Source: Argyresthia goedartella
Taxonomy: Eukaryota > Arthropoda > Insecta > Lepidoptera > Argyresthiidae
Direction: 5' to 3'
Length of the DNA: 64,000 nt
Assembly: GCA_949825045.1 (NCBI GenBank)
Contig: OX463836.1
Location: 13,665,829-13,729,828, forward strand
This document shows positions 1-11,120 of the stretch, piece by piece (position 1 is the first letter of the stretch; the number at the start of each line of letters is the position of its first letter). Under the pieces are notes generated by a model. That model did no database searches and was not told where the DNA came from. It saw only the letters and a program-made list of their open reading frames with translations. The position numbers and the translations under genes are program-made.

Positions 1-216
1 GGAATAAATAATGAAAAGGTACATTCCTTAGATTGGATAGTCATAGCGTCATTGGATACATATATATATATAGCCTACAGATTCAGCCTACGTTATCAAC
101 TTTGGCACAAAATAAGTGTTAACAAAAATAAAATCTAAATTGAAAAATTCTTATCATAATATTTTACGTATTATTGCAATTTTTGGTACGTAGTTTACAC
201 ACATAGTTTACTTAAA

Positions 217-842
217 TTAAAAATTAACGCTATCTTCATCATTCAGCAGTACATACTGAAGAGGATTTTCATTTATCTGCATTAACTCGATCGTTTTTAC
301 TATGTTTTCTTCAGGCACATAGTCTTCATCTATTCGCTTACGGACAACAAACATCACATTTTAATTCTTTCCAACAGCTCTATGAAATGAGATAGTGTAT
401 TTTTTCTCATTTGCGTCCACTCGTTTAATTGTACCTACATATTATACTACTATTATATTATACATATTATATTATACATATAATACTTCCAGGAATTTTT
501 AAAATATCTGGCAAGTACTGTGTCACCAACATCGTAGAGGGTTGGCTGTTGCAGATGTTCAGTTGTGTTTTCCGGTTCATCTTCTTTCACTTGGATGCCT
601 ACAAAGGGTTTGTTTGGATTTGGATCGTGTAGGTCACTATTGAGATCGATCATTTTTAGGTTTCGGATTGAATATTTAGCGATAACTGATTCATTGGGAG
701 TCACTGAAACCGATGAAATTATATTAATTTTCTTTTTTGACTGTTGTGAGTCTTTCTAGTTTGGATATTTTGTGTCATCCCTATCTTGAGTTTTTTCTTG
801 TGTCATAATGTTTGTTTGTATCAGTATATTTTCTTTTTCTTC
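217..842 (-). pseudogene. Decayed C-terminal tail of the pogo-like transposase, copy 1
   Basis: The reading frame of the transposase at 846-3233 stays coding-like beyond its stop. Forty-seven in-frame codons containing one further stop (TAG) lead into an 83-codon open stretch (704-453). A typical tail motif of this family (VGDTVLARYF, then YY and VGTI) is split there by about 41 bp of TA-rich sequence around 438-480, which is either a very small intron or an AT insertion. The last part runs to the stop at 217. In copy 1 this part has an extra nonsense change (GAA to TAA near 363) that copy 2 lacks. The two stops just after the main frame are shared by both copies, so this decay is older than the duplication. 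Confidence 0.7.
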
Positions 843-845
843 ATT

Positions 846-3233
846 TTATTTCCTTTTCATAATTTCCTTATCCATTACTGTATAGTTTTTTGGGTTGTTC
901 TTTTTACTCTCGATTTTCTTTTCTTCTGCACGAATCTCTTTTACTATTCTTTCAATCTCTTTTTCTCGTAGTAACAATTCTTCTTCGTCTTTCGGGATAG
1001 TGGACATAATGAGTAGTTGGGAACTAAAAAAGTCACTTGGTAAATCTTGCATATCTGAATCACTGTGTAGACTCATTACATCGCTGTCAACAAATGTCGA
1101 AGCGATACTTGGTGATCTTTTCATTTTCTTGGACGGATTGGCCTTTGTTATTCTTTTACTCTCTTTTGTTCCCTTTTTTATTTTTGATGTTTTTATCAGT
1201 TTGTTTTGTTCTATATCATCTAAATCCTTATCTGTGTTTAAGTTACTTGTTTGCTTTGTAGTCTTTGTTTTTTTACCAACACCTTTTCCTTTTTCTGTGG
1301 AGGTGTTCTGGTTTTGAACTGAGTTTTTTGCCTTTTTATTTATGTTCTCTATTTTAGATGATCCAGTGTTTTGTTCTATATCATCTAAATCCTTATCTGT
1401 GTTTAAGTTACTTGTTTGCTTTGTAGTCTTTGTTTTTTTACCAACACCTTTTCCTTTTTCTGTGGAGGTGTTCTGGTTTTGAACTGAGTTTTTTGCCTTT
1501 TTATTTATGTTCTCTATTTTAGATGATCCAGTGTTTTGTTCTATATCGTATGAATTCTTTTCTGTCTTTGAGTTATTTGATTGCTTTGTAGACTTCGTTT
1601 TTTTACCAACACCTTTTCCTTTTGTGGAGCTATTTCTTGTCTTGGAATTTTTAGTTATGTTCTGTATTCCAGACGATCCAGGTTCCTCATTGTCAACAGC
1701 AGATTGACTACTACGTAGTCTTTCTTCGTTTGCCTCTTTTTGTTTTTCTAGATATGTCCGTGTAATAACCTCTGGCCCTTTGGCTATCCGAGTTAATTTA
1801 TTAACAGTCTTGCCATTTGTTGTTTGTTGTTTTATTTTTTGAAGTAGTAAGTCTTCAAAACTCGTTGCTTCGTTTGATCCAGTTACTTCTGCAGTACTAG
1901 GTCTCTCATTCACGGTGCAAGGAGAGGTGCTGTAGTTGGAAGATTTGTTTATTACATCCAAACATGATTGCACAAGCGATTTGACGCAAATCTCTTTAGA
2001 CACAGAGCCAACATGTTTTTGCCACCTTTTGTAAGCAGCTTGGTCATATTTGTCTATTGGTATGACGTTGGGATTATATGGGTGGATCCCTCCCTTTTTG
2101 AAGCCGTTTCTTATTACTTCTGGGCTTGTTTGCTGCCAAGCTTCTGCAAATAGTTGGGCAAAGGCTTGCTTGCGTACTTTCCTACCAATATTCTCTCGCT
2201 GCCAGAACACAAGTTTTTTGTCCCATATACTTTTGAACGATTTAAAAACCGCTAAATCTAGTGGTTGTAGCAGATGAGAAGTATGTGATGGTAATTTTAA
2301 TATAGTCAGGCCGTTTTCTGCTGCTAACGCTATTACTCTCTCATCGACATGAGTCACATGGCCATCATACACCATAAGTTGAGGCCTTTCCGTACCCATG
2401 CCCGGTAACACTTGATTTGCCATGTAGTTCAAAAAAATATCCGCCTCCATCCATCCGCGATTACTAGCAGCGTATGCAATCTCGAAATCAAAATTAGTTT
2501 TTTCTTTCAACATCCATTCTTCATATACGTTTTTCCCTTTGAAAACAATCAAAGGATTTAATTTCTCTCCTGCCGCATTAACAGTCGCTAATACTGTGAT
2601 ATTTTCTTTACCTGAGCCTGCAGTAGTCCTTGAACTTGGTTGGCCAATTGCACCTACCACTTTGGTTTTTGATGGGTCCAGCGCAACAGATGTTTCATCA
2701 AGGTTCCAGATTCGTCGTGGATCATCGATATTTAAATCTGTGAGTACTTCTTTCAAAAGAGTAAAGTACTCGTGAACGACGAATGGATCCGTCATTCTTT
2801 TCCGAAGACTTTCCACAGCTTGTGGCTTCTTCACAGATAATTTGTGTCGTTCTCTAAAATATATGAACCACTTGTCGCCTGGTCTGCCATCCTTAAAAGG
2901 AGTTTTAAATTTATTTACCCTTACAAATTCTGCCACTGTATCCAGTACTTCCTCTTTAGACAAGCCCCAACCCCATTTTTCCATCGTGCGTAGACCTACA
3001 GCCAAACGAGCTTCCATTTCTGGGGGAATCGCTTGTGATTTTCCTAGAGTTTTACTCTTTAATCCTGATTTGCTCAGAACTCGATCATTAAGAGTTGAGG
3101 AAGGTATGCCATACATTTTAGATGCTGCATAGTTTGTCAGATCTTTGTTTCTTACTCTCTCAACTGCTTCTTTTAAGGCTTCTTCAGTGTATAAGTTCGC
3201 CCGAAGCAAAGTCCTCTCATATTTCGTAGGCAT
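846..3233 (-). CDS. Pogo/Tigger-like DDE transposase (psq HTH + DDE_1), copy 1
   Basis: A 795-residue protein for DNA cut-and-paste transposition, expected to act in the nucleus. Residues about 15-52 look like a psq/CENP-B helix-turn-helix (NYAASKMYGIPSSTLNDRV). Residues about 80-150 are the linker region that often carries a CENP-B-like second DNA-binding part. The DDE_1 catalytic core spans about 165-380, with the triad visible as D179 (WNLDE), D290 (MVYDGH) and D326 (LQPLDLAVF). From about residue 520 the protein is lysine/serine-rich and low in complexity, with a 55-residue unit repeated (165 bp at nt 1211, 1376 and 1541; the first two nearly identical, the third diverged). The ATG at 3233 is chosen because the HTH starts right after it. 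The catalytic part is intact, but the reading frame stops before the decayed tail at 217-842, so activity is uncertain. Confidence 0.9.
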   Translation of the reverse strand: MPTKYERTLLRANLYTEEALKEAVERVRNKDLTNYAASKMYGIPSSTLNDRVLSKSGLKSKTLGKSQAIPPEMEARLAVGLRTMEKWGWGLSKEEVLDTVAEFVRVNKFKTPFKDGRPGDKWFIYFRERHKLSVKKPQAVESLRKRMTDPFVVHEYFTLLKEVLTDLNIDDPRRIWNLDETSVALDPSKTKVVGAIGQPSSRTTAGSGKENITVLATVNAAGEKLNPLIVFKGKNVYEEWMLKEKTNFDFEIAYAASNRGWMEADIFLNYMANQVLPGMGTERPQLMVYDGHVTHVDERVIALAAENGLTILKLPSHTSHLLQPLDLAVFKSFKSIWDKKLVFWQRENIGRKVRKQAFAQLFAEAWQQTSPEVIRNGFKKGGIHPYNPNVIPIDKYDQAAYKRWQKHVGSVSKEICVKSLVQSCLDVINKSSNYSTSPCTVNERPSTAEVTGSNEATSFEDLLLQKIKQQTTNGKTVNKLTRIAKGPEVITRTYLEKQKEANEERLRSSQSAVDNEEPGSSGIQNITKNSKTRNSSTKGKGVGKKTKSTKQSNNSKTEKNSYDIEQNTGSSKIENINKKAKNSVQNQNTSTEKGKGVGKKTKTTKQTSNLNTDKDLDDIEQNTGSSKIENINKKAKNSVQNQNTSTEKGKGVGKKTKTTKQTSNLNTDKDLDDIEQNKLIKTSKIKKGTKESKRITKANPSKKMKRSPSIASTFVDSDVMSLHSDSDMQDLPSDFFSSQLLIMSTIPKDEEELLLREKEIERIVKEIRAEEKKIESKKNNPKNYTVMDKEIMKRK
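1206..1700 (-). repeat. Three 165 bp tandem repeats inside the transposase
   Basis: The unit of 165 bp (55 codons) begins at about 1211, 1376 and 1541. The first two units are nearly identical and the third is diverged. The length is a multiple of three, so the frame stays open. The same array is present in copy 2 (about 15300-15794). The unit encodes a Lys/Thr/Ser-rich segment with the motif GKGVGKKTK. Confidence 0.9.
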
Positions 3234-4725
3234 CTTTTATCTGTAAATAATACTTTTAATGTTTAATTCAAATATATCATACGATGAAAAAAGCGTGAAA
3301 TAAGTATATAGGCTTGATTTTTAAAACAAATGAATTGCATTAAAACGAAATTTGCCCCAACCTTGAGCACTTGAGAACCACTGATTATTTCGGATATAGT
3401 CCGATCTTCGGCATGACGAGGGAAGACCGGATCTTGGGCTGTGAACGTCCTAGGCGTAATCAAAATATACAGTTCGAAAGATTATTCGCTAATTCTGCAA
3501 TAAAATCAGTAATTACATTAATTCAATGAAAGTACTCACCACAATGAGCCATCAAAGTTTTGTAGGTAAGACCGGATCGACGATTTTTCCCACAAAATAC
3601 TACTATTCTGCCGAATCACTTGTGTGCACGTCTCGTCTGGTCGCTGGCCGGCCACAGTTTGAGGAGAGGGGCAGAATAAAATGGCGGTTCTAGTAGTGTT
3701 GCCAGCAGTAGATAATATTGCCTAGTTTGTGAGTTATTCCATGCATCCGATCTTATGTCACATCCGATCTTAGGCGAACCAACCTTACTTATACTAGGGA
3801 GGTGCCGATTATTTAGACATAAGCACTTAATTAAATACCTAAAATTGAAATGATTAAGACTGTAATTAATCAAACAATGTTTGATGTTATGTGATGATTA
3901 TACCAATGAACCGACTGTGATTATTGCGATTAAAACTAAGTTATACATATAAATATGATATAAATATATACATATACATATATATAACTATAATGAACAT
4001 AAAAGGATATGTTCTTTTTTCAAATTATGTTTTGTGAGTACAGAAGCTAGCATGTTATCCTTTACACATTGATTATCAGTTCTTAAAACTTTCCTCCATT
4101 GCAATGATGTCATTATTGCAATTGTCATGTACCGATTGACGTGATTTTTAAACACTCGTGCCTTAATTTCCACCAAGAAATGCTTTAAGATGTCTTTAAA
4201 AGTTTCAGCAAAATCGTATTTCGACGAAAAAACGCCAGCGCATTCGCGATACGAATTCCGCCATTGTTGTTTACATCTTAGCTCAACTATATATATATAT
4301 AACATATATATCATAGCTACAACCGAAGCTCGAAAACCCGTTCAAAATCCAAATCGCTGTCACGCACTTATGTACAACAAAACTCATTTATGTTTCAGTC
4401 TTCAAAGGGCTTTTGACAGCCGTTAAAAACAGTTTAAATTAAACACAACTTAAGCACAACAAGCAAAAGGCGAGTAACGTACTCAAGCAGGCCAAGCTTA
4501 ATGCCTGTCAGCCAGGTTGCCCCTAACCATCCGTTTTTTATCAAGGTTGTATTTAAACTGTATTTAACGGTTATCAAAACTCTGGTGAAAGTTCGGCTAA
4601 ATGGGAGAACATAAAAGTTAAGTGTCGTGAACGTGAAGGACAGAGCTATTCGCTTACTTTCCTACAATATTACAATACCGTTAGTTTACAGAGATTAAAA
4701 ACAGGCCCTTTGATTGAATTAACCG
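3234..4725. other. Upstream flank of transposase; A/T-rich, no gene
   Basis: The sequence just 5' of the - strand transposase contains several copies of an ATCCGRTCTT-like motif in both orientations (about 3398, 3417, 3567, 3745, 3765). Related motifs lie in the flank left of copy 2 (about 13936, 13970, 14037), so they may be subterminal motifs of the pogo-like element. TA dinucleotide runs lie at about 3950-3990 and 4285-4312. I see no credible coding region. Confidence 0.5.
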
Positions 4726-5290
4726 ATATAAACCGGTTTATTAGGGTTTACCCATTATTATTTTGTACACGACTGTACATGTATTGAATGTATGGGAAAC
4801 AAAACATTGTATTTTTAATGCACTTCTTCAAAGTTAACCAGGTGGAAATCATTATTGTTTCGGTGGGCTATTTCTGGACTTTTTTTTGCCTCAAATTTCA
4901 AACTGAAAGTCGTAGGCGTTCCGAAGATATTTGATGATATCAAATGTTCAAGCTGTAATCCTCACCAAGATGTCTTAATAACTCTGGAATCGTTGAAGGA
5001 CTACTTCCGAAATTTTGCATGCCGTGTGGACTATTTCTGGACTAATTTTTGAAACCCAAACCAAGTCGATAGGCCCTTCCGTTTCCTTGCACGAGAGATG
5101 AGGATTACAGCTTGACGTCAAGCTGTAATCCTCACCAACCTATAGCTATAACTTCGGAACTATAAGAGGACTATTTTTCTTTCTTTGTGGACTGTTTAGG
5201 ACTATTTCTGGACTATTTTTTGGCAGTGTCAAATTTCATTTTCATGAAGGTTTCATTAGTGAGGAGTACAGCTTGAAGGTCGTGAATTTG
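4725..5290. repeat. Dispersed repeat with a perfect 36 bp palindrome
   Basis: The stretch is shared with 17470-18035 (duplication copy 2) and also with 12840-13440 in the spacer between the copies. It contains phrases such as GTGGACTATTTCTGGACTA several times. At 5099-5134 there is a perfect palindrome with 18 bp arms (TGAGGATTACAGCTTGAC and its complement). It is non-coding and belongs to an unclassified repeat family. Confidence 0.75.
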
Positions 5291-5977
5291 GATCACATGG
5301 CGATTATTTAACTGAGTTGCCGCGCTTTACAAATTATATGTAATTTGATGACTGTAACTCGAAATTAATGAGTATGAATTTAATCCTCCATGAATATTCA
5401 CCATATAACTCAAGGGTGAAAAACAAGATATGTATGTTGTAGGCGCGCCCTCATTCAAACGCGCGCGAACGAGTCTACAATTACTTTTTAATCAGATTGT
5501 GATTTCAATCAATTAAATAGATCAAGGAAAATAACAAAGTTTTGACAGATAGACATTTATAGATAGACATATTTCTTCCTTAATGTTCTAAGGAAGAAAT
5601 AGACATAAAGGTACCATTTGATGTACCGTGCATAAGTCCACGGCCTAGCGGTATTCGCACATCGGACCGAGACGGGTACTGGATGGGTGTCCGATTCTAT
5701 GTGTCATTTGTTTCGGGCGCTTCCGTGTTTCATGACACGTTAATCTGTAGGGCCGGGCTACTATCACTACCTGGTGGTCGTAGTCGTGAAGCTGTGTCAG
5801 AGGCCCTATTAGGGCCGCTTGATAACTTCTGAGCCGTTGCCGTAAAAAGCATTCCCCAAACGGCAAACAATGCAAAGGGGTCTAACATAAACGTTTATAT
5901 ACAGGCAAATACATTGCTTCTGACCCCACACTATGTTACCCTGTGTCGTGGGAAGCAGAACTAGCGACATCTCACAC

Positions 5978-6214
5978 ATAATAATAATAATAATAATACC
6001 TTGGACACTATTTACACACATTGATCTAGCCCCAAACTAGGATTCCCTGTATCTTGGATACTAGACTTACACACATACTTAGATAGATAAACAACCATGA
6101 CTAGGGTACTCACATCCGTTCTCATCAAACAAATATTTGCCCCCACCGGGACTCGAACCCGGGACCCTTGGCTTCGTAGGCAGGGTCACTGCCGTCTCAA
6201 CCATTCGGGTCGTC
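5978..6214 (-). mobile_element. tRNA-derived SINE, copy in duplication 1
   Basis: On the - strand the head reads GACCCGAATGG with A-box and B-box (GGGTTCGAGTCCC) polymerase III promoter sequences. A tRNA-unrelated body and a (TTA)n tail at 5979-6000 follow. The same element occurs at 18727-18963, 27043-27298, 44783-45039, 50443-50700 and 57429-57682. The arms of the tRNA-like head do not pair well, so I call it a SINE head and not a working tRNA gene. Confidence 0.85.
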
Positions 6215-6245
6215 TACATATACCTAAACATCCAAGTCCTGGGTT

Positions 6246-6316
6246 GTTTTTTATCCCCTGCCGGGGCTCGAACCCGGGACGCCGCGCATGATAGGCTGAG
6301 CTACAACCGAAGCGCC
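6246..6316 (-). repeat. Second tRNA-like head beside the SINE
   Basis: On the - strand there is a run with TTGTAGCTCAGCC (A-box-like) and GGGTTCGAGCCCCGG (B-box-like), about 40 bp beyond the SINE head. It cannot fold into a complete cloverleaf. It is a separate tRNA-derived repeat fragment or the second head of a composite SINE. The same pair is present in copy 2 at 18995-19065. Confidence 0.6.
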
Positions 6317-6764
6317 ACATAGGTCGTAAAGTCGGTCTAAAGACCGTCAAAGTCGTCGCGACATTGCCACCGGTCGGTCATTGTTTACCTGAATAGGGTA
6401 CCTGGCAGGGTGTTCACCGAATGTGATGGGCATGCTAGTCGCACAAGTGACCTTGTGACGAACAACATACCTGGAAACAAGTAAGTGAGCCACAACTGAC
6501 GCTTGCTTTTAGAGATCCCTAGGCAAGTGGGTTTTAGTTCTACACGTGTCAACCATCACTGATGATTGGAAAAATCGGAATAGATAGTGCTGTAGTCTAA
6601 ACAGCGAATCAATTTACTTTCGAAAGCTCCAATGTGATATTTTTGACATCAGAAATATTTTTCATAATGTAATGCTGTACGCGATAAGGAAATGTCGAAA
6701 GTAAACCAAAGTAGGTACCTATTAAATGGAGCATAATATACTTAGGCTAGTAAGCTAAGCTAGC

Positions 6765-6815
6765 TAATCGCACATCAAAAATACTGATTTGCACAGCAAA
6801 TATCAGGTCATCAGG
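6765..6815 (+). repeat. Half of a small TIR element (one end only)
   Basis: It contains the terminal repeat AATCGCACATCAAAAATACT followed by GATTTGCACAGCA, the same end seen in the full element at 62222-62466. No matching right end follows. It is also present in copy 2 at 19505-19555. Confidence 0.65.
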
Positions 6816-7470
6816 TTTTAAAACTACTTTATTACACAAAACGAAAGATAAAGACACATAAAATTTTTACATAATACGACCTTCTAGGTAACCCCATATT
6901 TGAGCGGCAAATTATTGAATTAGGTATCAGTGATTTTCCAAATTCGTACCGGAAAAAGAGGTTTTGAAGGAAGTCTCCAAATAATAATTATTTTTAATAT
7001 CCCTTTCCTAAAGATTAGGTTCTTTTAGCTTATATTATTCCGACCAATGAATTTGAATGGCATACATTCATAATCTGTGTTTACACGCGCTTTCCCAAAA
7101 GGGGGGTATTCAAAGATAAAAACACTATAATAATACCTACAATAAATCTTCTGCTTATACACGGAACCCACAACAACCCACCTGTCCATTCGCTCTTGAC
7201 CGAACCATCCAACTCCAGCTGCTATACTTAAATCAATTATACTTAGTTCAGTTGATTCTTTGTAATTTCAAGAATCGCGCGTCAATGCACTTAAAAAGTG
7301 CATTTTATTAAATAAAATATTGCACTTTTAAAATTTGAATCGCGCATTTTGTGTGAAATAAATATAAAGTTTCTGAGTTCCAACAAGAAAAATATAAAAA
7401 CGTGCTAAGGGCTTTATCGGTTTTGCGGTGAATAGGGTGAGTTCTTCTTCTTTTGTTTTTCATATAAGTA
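6816..7470. other. Non-coding A/T-rich stretch
   Basis: No gene or clear repeat structure is visible, apart from matching copy 2 (19556-20210). A short inverted repeat (CACTTAAAAAGTG) lies near 7289. Confidence 0.5.
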
Positions 7471-7472
7471 TA

Positions 7473-8258
7473 CTTAGTCGGTCCTTAAGTTCTGTCACAA
7501 GGGTTTTGATAGATAAAACTCAGCAATAAACTTTTTCTTATTCGTATTATACATGATTAAAAAGCTTATTTTATACGAATCAAATTGCAATACAATACAT
7601 TTTGTACGATTATCGCAATATGACAAAAAACCTTGTAACTTGAGACAATCGCGAACCCAAAACACGCCGCAACTGACAAAAATACCACTTACCACAAATT
7701 TAATAAAAAACAGTGTTCCAGATAACCAACAAGGTTTTTTTATTTATTCTGAAACCTCGATTTTAGACCATGCTTAACAACTAGCATTTGATTTTCTGTT
7801 AGCTTTCAGTTCCAACTGCTCCCAAAGAGAACTTTACGTACTTTTTACGTTTTCAGAAAAACGTATAAAAATGATCTTGTGGGCAACAAGTACACTACGT
7901 AAAATGTGAATATGAAAACTAGTTTTACCCAGACTTAGTTATCTTATGCTTCAAAATGAAGGTAACGGGTTCAGAGAGGGTTCTGACTAAAATCTCACGT
8001 AAGTTTGAAAGGTTTTAAGAGTCATGGAAAAAAGATAAAGTGAATCACGTCCGTATTTTTGAATGGTTAAAAAAGTGCAAAATCTCTGAAGAAACTAGCA
8101 TTTGTGTAATATGGCTTTAAGCATTTAAATCCAATAATCGTTCTAATTTATCAGTATTTAATGAGCTATCAAACCATATATAGGAATAAATAAAAATAAA
8201 CTTGGTATTATTTACTATGCGGCAAAATATTTGTGACAGAACTTATGGACCGACTAGG
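7473..8258. mobile_element. 786 bp mariner-type element without a full transposase
   Basis: The terminal inverted repeats read CTTAGTCGGTCCTTAAGT on the left and, on the other strand, CCTAGTCGGTCCATAAGT on the right, extending through TCTGTCACAA to about 28 bp. Each end is flanked by TA (7471-7472 and 8259-8260), the target of Tc1/mariner elements. Copy 2 of the duplication has the site without this element (around 20203-20215). No open frame approaches the ~345 residues of a mariner transposase, so it is non-autonomous or internally deleted. Confidence 0.8.
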
Positions 8259-8264
8259 TATGTA

Positions 8265-8700
8265 ATAGGCACATACATTACTTGTTGTCTGGCCTCACAT
8301 TATAATACCATGTATCCTAGGAACCAGAAACAGCGATATCACACTACTTACACACACACAACTAGAAATATATAAACATCAAAGACCTGGGGATTTTTGT
8401 GCGAAAATTGTATCGAAATTTCTATATTTTCAATGGAAAACATTAAAGTGCCCATCAAAAATACTGATTTGCACAGCAAAAATCAGGGCAAGGGGGTGAG
8501 CGAAGCGAGTCAGTATGTTTGATTTTCAATTAATATTTTTTTCACAAGTTACATTGCTTTTTGTCTGGCCCAGAAACAGTGATGTCACACAACTTACACA
8601 CACACATTTAGAAATTATAAACATCAGAGACCTGGGGATTTTTGTGCGAAAACTGTATCGAAATTTCTATATTTTAAATTAATCTTTTTTTTACAAGTTA
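8265..8700. repeat. Two partial copies of a dispersed repeat in tandem
   Basis: The phrase GACCTGGGGATTTTTGTGCG and its neighbours occur at about 8385 and 8628, each preceded by GAAACAGYGATRTCACAC. One core fragment of the small TIR element (GGGGGTGAGCGAAGCGA, about 8495) lies between them. The copy 2 counterpart is at 20215-20650. It is non-coding. Confidence 0.6.
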
Positions 8701-8842
8701 CAATTTCAACGGTACCCGTAATCTGTTAGAAACTTTTTAGCATGCAAAACATGTATTTAATTATAGTTCCTATAATATTTCTGTCCAGTTAAGGTCTTTG
8801 AAATTATTTTTAGGATAATGTAACTTCACCTTTTTATTTAAT

Positions 8843-8955
8843 AATAATTATAATAATCATCTTTATTTCAGGTTAACAAAACCCCATATCTATAAATACC
8901 TTACAACTAGAGATACATAATTTATTATAAAAACACACACAAAATATTATCGGGA
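8843..8955 (-). mobile_element. 3' end fragment of the ORF1-like retroelement family
   Basis: The fragment matches the 3' tail at 37251-37345 (ACCTTACAACTAGAGATACA, then TTTATTTCAGG and an ATA-rich run). On the - strand it ends in an (ATT)-type microsatellite, as expected of a 5'-truncated retroelement. It is absent from copy 2. Confidence 0.6.
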
Positions 8956-9109
8956 TTTAATTTATTAAGGTCTATACAATAGGTATACAACAATGCAGAT
9001 CACTTTAAACATTTTAAATTTATGTCTTCTTATGAACCCACTATACATATGAGTTAATTGGAGTAAACGTGAGATCCAAAATTTTCTCTAAGAAATAATA
9101 ATAATGAGA

Positions 9110-9430
9110 TATTGAAGGCAAAAAATATATTTTTTTTCTACCCAAAATGGATAAATGAGCACCAAAAGTTGCAGAAAATATCAGGGCAAAATACTGCGGT
9201 AGCATAGGTGAAGGGTAAAGGGGGTGAGCGAAGCGCCCTTTATCCTTCGTGTTAGGTTGAACATGTAAGAACAACAAAAAATACTTAAAACATAAACGTA
9301 AGTGCACAAATCATAAAAAGAAGTTTGGTGATGGTCATGATCACAGGTGATCCAAACACAATTTGGTGGTTGTTTACTAATTCTGGCGGTCGTTTCGATT
9401 TTATTTGTAGTAAAATAGGTGCGTTTTTAT
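9110..9430. mobile_element. Dispersed element with the shared core, type 2 ends
   Basis: It is closely related to 58110-58400. The core (AAGGGTAAAGGGGGTGAGCG through GTTAGGTTGAACATGTAAG) is the one found in the 62222-62466 element, but the outer parts differ and carry ATGANCACCAAA-like motifs several times near both ends. It contains no gene. Confidence 0.65.
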
Positions 9431-10387
9431 AGGTTACTATTATACATATTAACATAAGCCGATATTAAATGTACCTATATGTATAGAATCGATACATTTA
9501 AGTTATTCAATAATTATAATTGTGTATATACGATGTTGAACAACAATGAAAGAAGTAAAACAAAGATTCAAAACAATGATATCTAAGTGAAATTATAAAA
9601 GCCGTATCAACCTTTGAAAATATTTGAATTTAATTATATGCAATACAAATAATTATGTGAATTTAGTGTAAAACCAGACTAAAAAAAATAAAGGACTGGG
9701 AACCCGCATCTTGTCATTTCAATGATCGTTCATACTTTAAAAACATCTACAGGTCTTTGTATCGTCGCTGTATATGGTTCCCACGACACAGGCTATCCTA
9801 GTGTGGGGCCACTTTAAAAACTAGGGTCTTACTACAAAATAAATATAAACCGTTCAACACTTGTTTAAAGAAATGTACGGGATTTGACGTTTGTTTCGAG
9901 GTTAAACTATATTTAATATGTTTTGTAGTAACACGGCTAGCTTCTAACATTTTGGCATCATTATGTGTTCCGGCCTCTTTGGCTACCCCCTTATTGGGAA
10001 TACAGCCTTGATGATACTGATACGAATGAATCATGAATAATGTATCACACTTTGATGAGTCGTGATTTTCCATCACAATTAGCCATAGATATTGACGTCA
10101 ATGACGTCACAGATCGTGTGGCGCATCGTGGTCCGTAACACATCTGGATGCACATTCTACAACTCAAAGTTTGAGACTCCCTCAAACTTGAAAGTACATG
10201 TAAGGCTGGGCGGTCATGTTTGTATGAAGAAGTGAAAAATCAAAATTTCTCTGATCAAGTCGGTTTCATAGTGAAAATTGTTTAGAATAATTAAGAAGAT
10301 ATTGTGGAGTATCAATAGATTTATCAAAAAGGCTTGTCGATTGTACATTTCTAGCAGATTAATAAAGATATTTTTGTGGAAATAAAC

Positions 10388-10432
10388 GGTCAAGTGCGAG
10401 TCGGACTCGCGCACCAAGGGTGCACTTGTAGA
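10388..10432 (+). repeat. Fragment of the GGTCAAGTGCGAG dispersed repeat
   Basis: It contains GGTCAAGTGCGAGTCGGACT and CGCGCACCAAGGG, the left end of the family seen in full at 11608-11930, 25845-26255, 43102-43512 and 49858-50260. The copy 2 counterpart is at 21374-21415. Confidence 0.75.
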
Positions 10433-10439
10433 TATTATA

Positions 10440-11120
10440 TTTCATATACGTTGTGGTCAAATAATTACAGACACTGAATGTATATTAAAATAACTGAGCT
10501 ATCCCTCTGGATATTTTTATTAGACTATTATTGGAACTTGCTACACAATTTAAGACTATTTGTTTTATGTTAAAACGAAATATAAACTACAAAACTTGGC
10601 TGTTCCTAATATTTTATTCGGTTTATCATAATTACAAGCAGCATAACTTTACAAAGATGTGGCCATATAATTAAAGACACTCCATTTGCTTTGAAGAAAT
10701 AAAAAATATATTGTTATTGAAAGAGAAATATTAAACTGCACTTCAATAACATTTATTTTCACAGCAAATATAAGGGCAAAATACTATAAACTAAAAAAGC
10801 CCCCTTTATCGTTTGTATTAGGTTGCACATGTAAGTACAACAAAAATACTTAGAACATAAAAAGTATTTTTGCTGTGAAAATATTAAGATTAAATACTAG
10901 TCTTATAGAAATATCTTTATTCCACTAAATTCCTTTCACATTTATAAAACATTCTGGTACGTATCAATATTTGGTCGCATGTCCTTTGGCAGAAATGACA
11001 GCACGACATCTCTTGGGTATGGAAGCGATTAATTTTGCACAAGCTTTTACCGGGATGTGCTCCCATGCTTGTGTAAAAGCTGTGTAAAGTTGATGGACGT
11101 TGGATGTCCGCTTTGTCGCC
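10440..11120 (-). pseudogene. Tc1-like element remnant, transposase C-terminus and 3' end (copy 1)
   Basis: On the - strand, 11120-10950 translates in one frame to AWEHIPVKACAKLIASIPKR and on to GHATKY followed by a stop, the usual end of Tc1 transposases. Downstream, GTGGCCATATAATTAAAGACACT-like sequence at about 10660 and GTGGTCAAATAATTACAGAC at about 10452 are typical Tc1-family terminal sequences. A fragment of the small core repeat sits inside it (10765-10905). The rest of the transposase is missing in copy 1 but partly kept in copy 2 (22185-22990). Confidence 0.75.

Noticed and set aside
895..1317. 140-codon open frame on + inside the transposase
   Set aside because: Antisense shadow of the repeat-rich transposase; no family and no codon signal of its own.
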